From the NCBI GenBank assembly GCA_025060595.1, contig JANXBX010000009.1, positions 1-64,000 on the forward strand: a stretch of DNA of 64,000 nt, read 5' to 3'. Shown here piece by piece: positions 1 to 8,176 of the stretch; the stretch's first letter is position 1, and every line of letters begins with the position of its first letter. The translations under genes and the position numbers were made by a program. The stretch comes from Synergistota bacterium (lineage in GTDB: Bacteria > Synergistota > GBS-1). The notes beneath the pieces are model-generated. The model saw nothing but the letters and a program-made list of their open reading frames with translations. It was not told the DNA's origin and made no database searches.

Positions 1-63
1 GCTTTCTAAAAGGGAAAACACTTCTTCAATAGGAAGCTTGTAAAAGTCAGCCTGTTTTTTCAT
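1..63 (-). CDS. N-terminus of probable P-type cation-transporting ATPase (partial)
   Basis: Only the first 21 codons are in the window, and the gene continues past base 1. They open with an ATG and a strong GGAGG ribosome binding site about 9 bases upstream. The peptide (MKKQADFYKLPIEEVFSLL) resembles the start of the N-terminal domain of calcium- or cation-pumping P-type ATPases, where an aromatic residue is followed by a short helix of the type 'eEVfsLL'. No catalytic residues are visible, so the product name is inference from a very short stretch. The gene is divergent from the MFS transporter. Confidence 0.45.
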   Translation of the reverse strand, partial: MKKQADFYKLPIEEVFSLLES

Positions 64-91
64 ATGGCTTACCTCCTTGTTATGCTTAAGT

Positions 92-121
92 TTTACATTG
101 TGGCTACCCTTAAGGTATAAT
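92..121 (+). promoter_or_regulatory. Sigma70-type promoter placing the start codon almost at the +1
   Basis: A TTTACA -35 box (92-97) is followed by 18 bases and a perfect TATAAT -10 box (116-121). The only good start codon of the MFS gene, ATG at 132, lies 10 bases beyond the -10 box, and there is no Shine-Dalgarno sequence between. Transcription from this promoter would give an mRNA with only a few leader bases. Confidence 0.7.
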
Positions 122-131
122 CTTAAACGTT

Positions 132-1343
132 ATGAGAGTTATTTCTTACTCTGTAGGTTGGAAAAAACCTTTCTTAATATCTTTAATATCTACATTGATG
201 CTTAATTCCTATTTAGGCATGTTTTTAGTATATCCAATCTATCTTAAGATAGTAGGAATTGATTCCATTAAAATCGGATTTCTCATGGGGTTATTTTATG
301 TTGCTAACATGGCAATAAGACCTATAGGAAGTATGGTTCTTGAACGATTGAGTATGAAAAAGGCTTCTTTTTTAGCATTTTTCTTTTTATTCATAAGTGC
401 AATAGGTTTGATATTTTCATTAAGTCCGAAAATTATAGCTTTATGGCGTTTATTAGGGGGGTTGGGTTACGGTATAGGAACCGTTTCTTTAACTGCATAT
501 CAATCTATAATAGTACCGGAAAGGATTAGAGGTAGCTCCTTTGCTTGGATTTCTGTATGTTATGTTTCTCCTCAACTTCTTTTCGTCCCAATAGCAAGCC
601 ACTTTATAAAAATTGGTCATTATATGGCTTACCTTTCAATGTTCTTGATTTTCTCTGTTCTATTTATATTAGCGTCTCAATTCTTAAATGAAATCAAGGA
701 TATAAATTTAGAAGAATGTAATTCCTATAATAATAATGCACCATCTTGGGGAACATATAGAGAATTACTAAAAACAAAAGGTATCTTTACATATATTATT
801 TCTATCCTTACATTCTCAATAATTAATGGAACTATACTTATGTATGCGACAACTTTACTTTACGAAAAGGGACTTCATCCTTCTCTTTTCTTAAGTATAA
901 ACGCTTCTGTTGCTATGATCATAAGGATAGTGGGTAACAGGATGTTAAACCAGCTTAACAGATATAGATGGTTAGGATTGTCTCTACTAATAATGATCTT
1001 TTCCACATTTTTAATGGGACATTCTTCAAAAAGCGTTCACTTTATTTTACTTTCTATTACTTACGGAAGCGGTATGGCTATAAGCTTTCCATTCCTCTTA
1101 GCAATAGCCTCTGATATAACAGTTTTAAGTCTTCGTCCTAAGGCATCAGCTCTTGCTTGGTTAACAATGGACTTTGGTTATGTCTTATCTCCGATAATCA
1201 TAGGAATTACGTCTCATGTAAAAGATATAAGCTTTTCCTTCAAAATATTATCTATTTTTTGCCTCCCAACGGCTTTGTTGATAAGCTATTTGTGGAAACA
1301 GTTCTTAACAGAAAAGCGCTTAAATGAGACGATCAGACCATAA
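132..1343 (+). CDS. MFS-type transporter
   Basis: A 403-residue, strongly hydrophobic protein with about 12 predicted membrane helices and the usual hydrophilic middle loop (about residues 190-215). This fits the major facilitator superfamily, sugar or drug efflux type. Glycine-rich helices such as GGLGYGIGTVSLTAYQSI (about residues 109-126) are typical of the N-terminal half. The substrate cannot be told from sequence. The ATG at 132 has no ribosome binding site and sits about 10 bases after a TATAAT box, so translation may be leaderless; an internal start would remove part of the first helix. Its 3' end overlaps the convergent debranching-enzyme gene by 24 bases with no terminator between. 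Confidence 0.8.
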   Translation: MRVISYSVGWKKPFLISLISTLMLNSYLGMFLVYPIYLKIVGIDSIKIGFLMGLFYVANMAIRPIGSMVLERLSMKKASFLAFFFLFISAIGLIFSLSPKIIALWRLLGGLGYGIGTVSLTAYQSIIVPERIRGSSFAWISVCYVSPQLLFVPIASHFIKIGHYMAYLSMFLIFSVLFILASQFLNEIKDINLEECNSYNNNAPSWGTYRELLKTKGIFTYIISILTFSIINGTILMYATTLLYEKGLHPSLFLSINASVAMIIRIVGNRMLNQLNRYRWLGLSLLIMIFSTFLMGHSSKSVHFILLSITYGSGMAISFPFLLAIASDITVLSLRPKASALAWLTMDFGYVLSPIIIGITSHVKDISFSFKILSIFCLPTALLISYLWKQFLTEKRLNETIRP

Positions 1344-3191
1344 GCTTTCATATGGAGGTCTAACACCTTTAACATCTTCAATTAAGCTTCTTATTATTTC
1401 TCCCTGGCTTGGAGCATATATTATATCTCCATGAGGTTCATAAGGCATACTTCCGTCAAAAACTTCAGCTATCCCCCCTATGCATCCTTCTTCCAAATGA
1501 GCTATAAAGGGCATCCACATCAACTCTAAAAATTCCGTTTTTTCCGGAAAATACGTTCTTAAGGCAGTGAAAAAGTGCCCTAGAAGCCAAGGCCAAGCCA
1601 TTCCTCTAAAGCGAGCCTTAAATTTTTGGACTTCATGACCTTCTTCTTTTCCCTTATACTTCTTATCCAAAGGAGCCAGTGTTCTCAACCCATATGTAGT
1701 ATAGAGATGTCTCCATATATTATTAAGAGCCAATCTACCTAAGTCTTTCGGAACAACACTGAAGGGAAGGGACATACCAAAGATTTGATTAGGTCGAAGT
1801 TCTTTTTTCTCATCTGTATCTTTGAAATAGCCTTCCTCTTCAATCCAAAATGTTAAAATGAAATTCTTTCTGATCTTATCTAACAATGTTTCATATTGAT
1901 GTTTAATATTTAAAGCATCTGAAACTTTAGACATAAGAAAGAGCATATTATACCACAGAGCATTAAGTTCTATTAATTTTCCTTGCCTTTCTACAACATA
2001 TTCGTCATTTATCTTTAATCCCATCCAGTTATTTGAAGGATCCTCTTCTAGTAGTAATCCATCATTGTCAACTTTCTTGTTTTCTATTAGAAATTCGACA
2101 AAGTTTCTGAGCTTTGGCAGGATGCCTCTTATAAACTCGAGGTCATTTGTATAAGCCAAAAATTTAGTTAAAGCATATGCAAACCAGAGCGTGGATTCAT
2201 ACCCCTTGTAAATTGGTTTTTCCTTTTCTATTTCACATGGAAGACCCTCGTCAACAAAATAATCTATCCATCTTAGGAAACATAATTTTGCTTCATCTAC
2301 TCTTCCAGTAGAGAGTAGAAGTCCAGGTAAGGAAACAAATGTTTCTCTAGCTCTTTCCTTACGAGACGGATAACCAGAAAGAATGTTTTTCAGATCATTT
2401 CTGTCAGATAGAAGCGTATCCCCAACCTTGACTAAAAGGGATAAAGCTGGATCCTTATATGGTAAGTTATCTAATAAGTTTTTATGAAGTCTTTCCTTTA
2501 GTCCGCAAACTCTGTCAAAATTAAGATCAGTTATATTAGCTTGGGTTAAAATTTCTATAGTTACACTTTCGCCTTCATTAAGATGAACGAGAAAATACCC
2601 AGGACTCCAAAAGGTTTCCTTTGAACCGTCTTCTAAATATTCAACGTTTTCGTAGATACGGAGGCGTGACTTATACTCACCAGAACTTGCTCTTATCATC
2701 AGTTTATCCCTACCAACATCTACTATTGTTCCAAGTTCTACTAAGTGTTGAGGAGGTATTTCCTCTGAAATTTTCGGTAAAAGAGGAGATATCTCAAAAA
2801 TAATGGATTCTGTACAACATAGGATTTGATAATTTATAAGCAATTTTTTTTCCCAAAACAGAATCCGCTTCCTAAACAAAGCTTCATTTATGGAATAGAT
2901 ATAGGTAGGATAGGAGTCAAATTCAACCCCAGTTATATATCTATACCCATCTGGATATACAACTCCAGCATACCTATTTGTCGAAATAAAGCATTCTTTT
3001 TTCCCAATTTTAACTTTTTCTTCAAATTTAATTAGTATTGGATCTTTATCCTTCAAAAAGAGACCATGAAATTTCTTTGTAGGAACTTCGATTAAAGTAG
3101 TGGCGGCGAATCCCCCTTTTCCATCAGATAATATCCATTCTTTTGAAACTCCTTTTTCAAAGCTGTTTATTTTCGATTTTCCAAAAAACAA
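1320..3191 (-). CDS. Glycogen debranching enzyme family protein (amylo-alpha-1,6-glucosidase type)
   Basis: A 623-residue cytoplasmic protein with the two-part layout of the archaeal/bacterial GDE family. The N-terminal beta domain (about 1-230) has the family opening: W-I-L-S-D-G-K-G-G-F-A near residue 19, then TKKFHGLFLKD. The C-terminal part (about 250-615) is an (alpha/alpha)6-barrel GDE_C domain with ARETFVSLPGLLLSTG and YESTLWFAYAL. It would remove alpha-1,6 branch stubs from glycogen or limit dextrin. The start is TTG at 3191, chosen for a GGAGGGAG site 8 bases upstream. It overlaps whiA by 35 bases and is the last gene of the long minus-strand run, downstream of the YvcK/RapZ central-carbon regulators. 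Confidence 0.82.
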   Translation of the reverse strand: MFFGKSKINSFEKGVSKEWILSDGKGGFAATTLIEVPTKKFHGLFLKDKDPILIKFEEKVKIGKKECFISTNRYAGVVYPDGYRYITGVEFDSYPTYIYSINEALFRKRILFWEKKLLINYQILCCTESIIFEISPLLPKISEEIPPQHLVELGTIVDVGRDKLMIRASSGEYKSRLRIYENVEYLEDGSKETFWSPGYFLVHLNEGESVTIEILTQANITDLNFDRVCGLKERLHKNLLDNLPYKDPALSLLVKVGDTLLSDRNDLKNILSGYPSRKERARETFVSLPGLLLSTGRVDEAKLCFLRWIDYFVDEGLPCEIEKEKPIYKGYESTLWFAYALTKFLAYTNDLEFIRGILPKLRNFVEFLIENKKVDNDGLLLEEDPSNNWMGLKINDEYVVERQGKLIELNALWYNMLFLMSKVSDALNIKHQYETLLDKIRKNFILTFWIEEEGYFKDTDEKKELRPNQIFGMSLPFSVVPKDLGRLALNNIWRHLYTTYGLRTLAPLDKKYKGKEEGHEVQKFKARFRGMAWPWLLGHFFTALRTYFPEKTEFLELMWMPFIAHLEEGCIGGIAEVFDGSMPYEPHGDIIYAPSQGEIIRSLIEDVKGVRPPYESLWSDRLI

Positions 3192-4029
3192 AATTTTCTC
3201 CCTCCTTTCGGATTTCTAAAATTTTTCTTATTTTTCTTAAGGCTCTGTATACGCTCATTTTAGATAATGGGGGATCCATCAATGCACCAATTTCTTTTAG
3301 GCTCAAGGATGGATGCTTTATCCTTAACTCAGCTATCTCTCTTAATTTGGCGGGAAGTTTATTTATTCTATCTCCCAATTGATCTATAAGAATCCTATCT
3401 TTAAGAGAAGCGGAAGCAATTCTTTCTGCATTAGCAGCATCGCAGTTGGCTTCTCTGTTGGCTTTCTCTCGTATCCTTTTAACAGTACGTACGTCCTCAA
3501 GCTTTTTTAAAAACCTTTCAGCGCCTATAGTTTTAAGAACAGAGCCTACACTCGACATATTTCTAAACATTATGTAGTACCTATTATTCCTAATTCTAAG
3601 ACTAACACTTAATCCTTTTTCTCTCAAAAACCTTTCAATATAAAGAGCAAGATCTCTTTGAGGTATACCTATTTCAAGATGATAGCCTTTCCAGGGTTTA
3701 ACCATGCTTCCACATCCCCAAAAAAGTCCCCTCATAAAATCTCCCCAAAGACTATCATTTAAATATGCAAGAGGATCTTTTGCAAATTCTGGAAATTTTC
3801 TGAGAAGTATTTCATATCCATTTTTATATTTGGCTTTCAAAGAATACTTCTCCCCTATAATATCAAGGTATTTACAAAGTTTTCTCGTTTCAGATGGTGA
3901 ATCAAGTTTTATCTTAAAAGAGGGCTCCGCTTTTGCTGATAGGAAACCACTTATTTCTGCTTTTATAGCTTCCTCGCTTAAAGCAATTTTTTCTAATATT
4001 TCTTCTCTTAATGAGGTATAAAGAGACAT
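3157..4029 (-). CDS. whiA: WhiA family DNA-binding regulator
   Basis: A 290-residue protein matching WhiA: a degenerate LAGLIDADG homing-endonuclease-like core (about residues 80-170), with LWGDFMRGLFWGCGSM and YHLEIGIPQRDLA, followed by the family signature REANCDAANAERIASASLKD. A C-terminal helix-turn-helix (about 225-280) contains HPSLSLKEIGALMDPPLSKMS. WhiA controls sporulation in Streptomyces and influences cell division in Bacillus. Its role in non-sporing lineages is poorly known. The ATG follows the yvcK stop directly (TGAATG). The rapZ-yvcK-whiA order is the classic Firmicutes/Actinobacteria/Thermotogota arrangement, here with a debranching enzyme added downstream. Confidence 0.92.
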   Translation of the reverse strand: MSLYTSLREEILEKIALSEEAIKAEISGFLSAKAEPSFKIKLDSPSETRKLCKYLDIIGEKYSLKAKYKNGYEILLRKFPEFAKDPLAYLNDSLWGDFMRGLFWGCGSMVKPWKGYHLEIGIPQRDLALYIERFLREKGLSVSLRIRNNRYYIMFRNMSSVGSVLKTIGAERFLKKLEDVRTVKRIREKANREANCDAANAERIASASLKDRILIDQLGDRINKLPAKLREIAELRIKHPSLSLKEIGALMDPPLSKMSVYRALRKIRKILEIRKEGENFVFWKIENKQL

Positions 4030-5223
4030 TCAAACTCCTCTCTCTCTGAAAATTTTTAAAATAGCTTCAGCGAGTTTATAAGAATCATGTCTTATTACTC
4101 CATCTTTTTCGCAAACTAAGTCTAAGCATACGAAGATAGGTTTTTTATTATCTAAGGGAATATCAACCTTTACAGGTTCGGCTCCTTCAGCTTTATATTT
4201 TTCGAGCATTCTTGACGAAATAGAACCTATATTAACAATTACATAGTCTATAACATCCTCTCCCAGGTATTTCTTTATTTCCTTTAGATGATCAATAACG
4301 CTAAATCTTTCTGTTTCTCCTGGCTGGGTCATTATATTGCATATATAGAATTTTATAGCACATGCATTTCTAATTGCTTCAACAACGTCCTTAAATAGTA
4401 AACTAGGAATAAGACTTGTATAAAGACTCCCCGGTCCTATAACTATTATATCCGCTTTTTTGATAGCATCTAAAACTTTCGGAGATACAGATGCTGTGTA
4501 AGGAATTATTTCAATCTTTGTTATCTTTTTTCCAATCTTTGGAATTTCTGTCTCTCCTTCAATGAAACTTCCGTCTTCGAAAAAAGCTTTAAGCCTTACA
4601 TCACTTAATGTAACTGGAAGAACTTCAGCTTCTATTCCTAAGATTTTCCTTAATTTATTAACCCCTGCTAGAAAATCTCCTTCGCTTTCGGAAAGTGCTA
4701 AAAGGACAAGATTTCCTAGCGAATGCCCCTTTAGTTCCCCCCTCTCAAACCTATATTTAAGTATAGACACCCACGGATTGTTTGTCTCGGCAAGGGAAAG
4801 CAAACAATTCCTTATATCACCTATAGCTACACCTCCCCAATCTTTCCTTATTCTTCCGCTTGAACCTCCTTCATCACTTACAGTAACCACTGCTGTTATG
4901 TTAACTGTATACTTCCTGAGGCCCTTTAACAGAGTAGAGAGTCCTGTTCCTCCACCTATAGCAACTATTTTAGGACCTCTTCTTTGTTCTATCTCTTGAT
5001 AAATTTCATCTACAGAAAGCCCCCTTTTTCGGAGCTCTAAGTCAATAGAGAAAAATAGCTTAAAGAAGCTGATAACGACTAAAAATATACCTAATAGAAT
5101 AAATAGAACATCTATATAAAAACCATCAGGTTTACCTATGCTCAAACCGCATAGAAAACCACCTATAATTAGGATACCTATCCATCTTTTGAGCCCAAGG
5201 CCAGGTAAAAACCAACTTTTCAT
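4030..5223 (-). CDS. yvcK: YvcK/CofD-like gluconeogenesis and cell-shape factor, membrane-anchored
   Basis: A 397-residue protein. Residues about 85-390 form the UPF0052/CofD-like Rossmann domain: KIVAIGGGTGLSTLLKGLRK, SDEGGSSGRIRKD, and IGPGSLYTSLIPSLL. In Bacillus YvcK is needed for growth on gluconeogenic carbon, binds UDP-GlcNAc and is linked to peptidoglycan synthesis. Two hydrophobic segments precede the domain (about 14-31 and 35-58), so this version is probably tied to the inner membrane, as in several Clostridia. The ATG overlaps the rapZ stop (ATGA), indicating translational coupling. Confidence 0.9.
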   Translation of the reverse strand: MKSWFLPGLGLKRWIGILIIGGFLCGLSIGKPDGFYIDVLFILLGIFLVVISFFKLFFSIDLELRKRGLSVDEIYQEIEQRRGPKIVAIGGGTGLSTLLKGLRKYTVNITAVVTVSDEGGSSGRIRKDWGGVAIGDIRNCLLSLAETNNPWVSILKYRFERGELKGHSLGNLVLLALSESEGDFLAGVNKLRKILGIEAEVLPVTLSDVRLKAFFEDGSFIEGETEIPKIGKKITKIEIIPYTASVSPKVLDAIKKADIIVIGPGSLYTSLIPSLLFKDVVEAIRNACAIKFYICNIMTQPGETERFSVIDHLKEIKKYLGEDVIDYVIVNIGSISSRMLEKYKAEGAEPVKVDIPLDNKKPIFVCLDLVCEKDGVIRHDSYKLAEAILKIFRERGV

Positions 5224-6083
5224 TCTTTATTTATGTCTCTATGCACCACCTTGAGGTTAGGATACCCTTCCCTACGTAAGTATCCTGCTACTTCTTCTGC
5301 AACAACAACTGAACGATGTTTTCCGCCTGTACAACCAAACGCTATATTTACATAGCTTTTTCCTTCCTCAAAATATTTTGGCATTAGGAAATTAAGTAAA
5401 TCATAAAGTTTATTAAGGAATGCTTGGGTTACTTCGCTTGAAAGAATGAAAGATTGTACTTTTTTATCTAAACCACTTAAGTTTCTAAGTTCTTCAGAGT
5501 AATAAGGATTAGGTAAAAACCTTAGGTCAAAGACAAGATCTGCTTCTAGCGGAATTCCATACTTGAATCCAAAAGAATATATAGATATTAGTAATACAAA
5601 TGGTCCTAGTTTTTCTTTAACCACTATTCCCTTAATTGTATTTTTAAGAGCCGCAGGAGGCATATTTGAGGTATCAATAATTAAGTCAGCTACATCTCTT
5701 AGTGGTTTCAGTATGGTTTTTTCTTCTTCTATCGCTTCTCTTAAGCTTATTAGCCCATTTTGCAAAGGGTGAGGCCTTCGAGTTTCCTCAAACCGTCTTA
5801 TAATGACTTCGTCACTAGCCTCAAGAAATATTACTTTGAAAGCTATGCCTCTTTCTCTGAGAAAAGATAAGCTTGCTTTTAAATCAGGAAGTAAATCCCT
5901 TCCCCTTATATCTATAACTAAGGCTATTTTCTCAAGACCACGGGAGAGAAGTGAAAGTTCCACAAGCTTTGGTATTAAAAGGGGTGGAAGATTATCTATA
6001 CAGAAATAACCTATATCTTCCAGACTCCTTAATGCTAATGATTTTCCAGCTCCTGAAAAACCAGTTATTACAATAAGTTGCAT
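5220..6083 (-). CDS. rapZ: RapZ/YvcJ nucleotide-binding RNase adapter protein
   Basis: A 287-residue P-loop protein with Walker A GFSGAGKS near the N-terminus, then LEDIGYFCIDNLPPLLIPKL. Its C-terminal domain has the invariant AFGCTGGKHRSVVVAEEVA. In E. coli RapZ delivers the small RNA GlmZ to RNase E and so sets glucosamine-6-phosphate synthesis. In Gram-positives (YvcJ) it binds and hydrolyses GTP. Linkage to yvcK and whiA suggests a shared role in sensing the cell-wall precursor or carbon state. The ATG has a GAGGTGAG ribosome binding site just upstream. Confidence 0.93.
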   Translation of the reverse strand: MQLIVITGFSGAGKSLALRSLEDIGYFCIDNLPPLLIPKLVELSLLSRGLEKIALVIDIRGRDLLPDLKASLSFLRERGIAFKVIFLEASDEVIIRRFEETRRPHPLQNGLISLREAIEEEKTILKPLRDVADLIIDTSNMPPAALKNTIKGIVVKEKLGPFVLLISIYSFGFKYGIPLEADLVFDLRFLPNPYYSEELRNLSGLDKKVQSFILSSEVTQAFLNKLYDLLNFLMPKYFEEGKSYVNIAFGCTGGKHRSVVVAEEVAGYLRREGYPNLKVVHRDINKE

Positions 6084-6086
6084 TTC

Positions 6087-6896
6087 TCACCTCAAGAAAA
6101 ACCTTAATGCCTCAACAACACCGTCTCCAAGAGGAGCTTTTGTGATATAGTGAGCATATTTTTTTAGGTTGGGGTCCGCATTTGAAACAGCTATAGCCAA
6201 TCCAACTCTCTTAAAGACTTCGATATCGTTTTCACTATCGCCAAAAGCCATAACTTCACTTAAATCATACTCAAGTCTTTCAAGAAGTTTTTCCAAAGCT
6301 ACTCCTTTATTGGCTTTGGGGTTAACTACTTCTATATAGGTTGGGAAAGATCTTGCTACATAAGCTTTTCCATTCAAATAATTTTTAAAGAATGCTAGAT
6401 ATCTATCTACTAATTTTGAAGTTTCAGCAAGCAGCAATATCTTAAGAATTAGTTTTTCTTTGAAAATCTCACTTAAGTTTTTTGCTACCATAACTTCTTC
6501 TTTTACATAGTTCATATAAAACTTTAAAACTTCAGACATTCTAAGAGCTAGCATTCTGTGAGGGGTAAAAAAATGTGGAGAAAATCCAGGGATAAGATGT
6601 AATAACCTTAGCACTTCTAATATAGCTTTCTTATCAAGAGGTATTGTAAAAATTATATCTCCGTTCAGGCTTTCTATTAGTGCTCCGTTGCAAGATATAA
6701 TAGGAAGGTCGCTCCCGATCTTTTTTGCAAAATCTCGAGCAGCCATTGTCAGTCTTCCTGTAGCAACAACAATTCTTATACCAAGATTTCTTACTCTCCT
6801 AAATTCCTCTACAACATGTGGTTCTATGTCACCTTCTCTAGAAAGAAGGGTACCATCTAAGTCCACAACTATAAGTTTTATTTTATTTTTCCACAT
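6087..6896 (-). CDS. Cof-type HAD phosphatase
   Basis: A 269-residue protein of the Cof (IIB) branch of HAD hydrolases. Motif I is VVDLDGTLL (residues about 10-18), where the first Asp is the nucleophile. Motif II is VVATGR, and motifs III/IV are in VMAFGDSENDIEVFKRVG. The alpha/beta cap lies between motifs II and III. Such enzymes dephosphorylate sugar phosphates, pyridoxal phosphate or flavin precursors; the substrate cannot be predicted. It overlaps the upstream MOSC-MogA gene by 19 bases and ends 3 bases before the rapZ start, so it is part of the same transcript. Confidence 0.88.
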   Translation of the reverse strand: MWKNKIKLIVVDLDGTLLSREGDIEPHVVEEFRRVRNLGIRIVVATGRLTMAARDFAKKIGSDLPIISCNGALIESLNGDIIFTIPLDKKAILEVLRLLHLIPGFSPHFFTPHRMLALRMSEVLKFYMNYVKEEVMVAKNLSEIFKEKLILKILLLAETSKLVDRYLAFFKNYLNGKAYVARSFPTYIEVVNPKANKGVALEKLLERLEYDLSEVMAFGDSENDIEVFKRVGLAIAVSNADPNLKKYAHYITKAPLGDGVVEALRFFLR

Positions 6897-7747
6897 TCCT
6901 TATCCCTTCCTTTTAATACTCTAATGCCATGTAAAAGAAGAGGCATTATAATATCTAAACTTTCAGCAACTCCTTTCGGACTGCCAGGTAAATTAATGAT
7001 TAGGGTTTCTCCAACTATACCGGCAATAGCTCTGGACAACGCTGCAAAAGGTGTAGATTTATAACCTTCTATCCTCATAATCTCTGGTATACCCGGAACT
7101 TCTCTCTCTATCACTCTACGTGTAGCTTCAGGCGTTACATCTCTCTTGCTCCATCCGGTTCCCCCACTTGTTAAAATTAGGTCACATTTAGCTTCCACAA
7201 ACTCCTTTATTTTTTCAGTTATAGTCTCGAGCTCATCTGGAACTATAGCATAGTGAGTAACTTCTCCTCCAATTTCTAGTATTTTCTCTTCTAAAATTTT
7301 TCCACTTACATCTTTTCTTTCCCCTCTTGAACCCTTGTCACTCGCAACAATAACTCCCACATTAAGGCGCTCTAATATAAACACTTCATCTCCTATTTTT
7401 ACCCTTCCCTCTTTCAGAACCTCAGCCCATAAGCCATACTTTTTAACAATACCGTAGCGTCCTCGGGTATTAATAATACTTTCACTACCAATAGATCTAA
7501 TTTTAACCACAAGCTCACCGATTTTGAGAAAGTCACCTACGTTGGGAAACAAATCTCCTTTGATTGTTATATCTTCAACGAAACCCTTGAGGTCAGCAGG
7601 ATGCAAGTTTTCTTCTTTTAGATAATTTATAGAAAAAATAACTATTTTTTCTCCTTTGAAAAATCCAAGCTCGAAAGTTGGTAGCTTTTTCCCAGAAACA
7701 GAACTTACATTGAGAGATAAAACTTTACCTTTCTCTAAAGAAGTCAC
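6878..7747 (-). CDS. MOSC domain fused to MogA/MoaB-type molybdopterin adenylyltransferase
   Basis: A 289-residue two-domain protein. Residues about 1-125 are MOSC-like (VEDITIKGDLFPNVGDFLKIGE). Residues about 130-285 are a MoCF_biosynth domain: VIVASDKGSRGERKD, LTSGGTGWSKRDVTPEATR and INLPGSPKGVAESL. The second part should adenylylate molybdopterin before metal insertion. MOSC domains normally carry a conserved cysteine for sulfur or ligand handling, but this one has no cysteine at all. The start is GTG at 7747; the gene overlaps moaC by 23 bases and the HAD gene by 19. This fusion type is known in anaerobic bacteria. Confidence 0.88.
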   Translation of the reverse strand: MTSLEKGKVLSLNVSSVSGKKLPTFELGFFKGEKIVIFSINYLKEENLHPADLKGFVEDITIKGDLFPNVGDFLKIGELVVKIRSIGSESIINTRGRYGIVKKYGLWAEVLKEGRVKIGDEVFILERLNVGVIVASDKGSRGERKDVSGKILEEKILEIGGEVTHYAIVPDELETITEKIKEFVEAKCDLILTSGGTGWSKRDVTPEATRRVIEREVPGIPEIMRIEGYKSTPFAALSRAIAGIVGETLIINLPGSPKGVAESLDIIMPLLLHGIRVLKGRDKECGKIK

Positions 7748-8171
7748 CGCTTTTTCCTCCTCTTTTGCTTACAAGATGTACATCCTTTATAACTATTCCC
7801 TTATCTAAACTTTTACACATATCATAAATGGTTAAAGCAGCTAAAGTCACAGCTGTTAAAGCCTCCATTTCAACACCAGTTCTTTCCCTAGCTTTTACCT
7901 TTGCTATTATTTCTATAGAAAATTCTTCTGGAAGAAGCTCAAAATCAATGGAAATATGATCCAAAATTATAGGGTGACATAAAGGTATAAGTTCGTGCGC
8001 TTTTTTGGCTCCTATTATTCCAGCTATGCGGGCAGCTTCTCTGGGATCTCCTTTAGGTAAATTTCCTTCTAATAAAGAGGTATAGACCTTTTCTCCCAAA
8101 ACAATTTTTCCACAAGCTACAGCTTCTCTTTCTGTAAGATCTTTATCAGAAACATCTATCATTTTGGCCAA
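7725..8171 (-). CDS. moaC: Cyclic pyranopterin monophosphate synthase MoaC
   Basis: A 148-residue protein with the full MoaC signature: KMIDVSDKDLTEREAVACG at the N-terminus, KAHELIPLCHPIILDHIS in the middle (active-site loop), and VEMEALTAVTLAALTIYDMCK. It converts the MoaA product 3',8-cyclo-GTP to cyclic pyranopterin monophosphate. The start is set at TTG 8171, which lies 9 bases from an AGGAGG site; a GTG at 8180 would sit directly on that site. It overlaps the MOSC-MogA gene, and the moaA stop lies just upstream. Confidence 0.93.
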   Translation of the reverse strand: MAKMIDVSDKDLTEREAVACGKIVLGEKVYTSLLEGNLPKGDPREAARIAGIIGAKKAHELIPLCHPIILDHISIDFELLPEEFSIEIIAKVKARERTGVEMEALTAVTLAALTIYDMCKSLDKGIVIKDVHLVSKRGGKSGDFFRER

Positions 8172-8176
8172 AAGCA

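Noticed and set aside
4562-4999. 145-codon open frame on the plus strand
   Set aside because: Antisense of the conserved YvcK domain; Ser/Pro-rich composition and no start signals.
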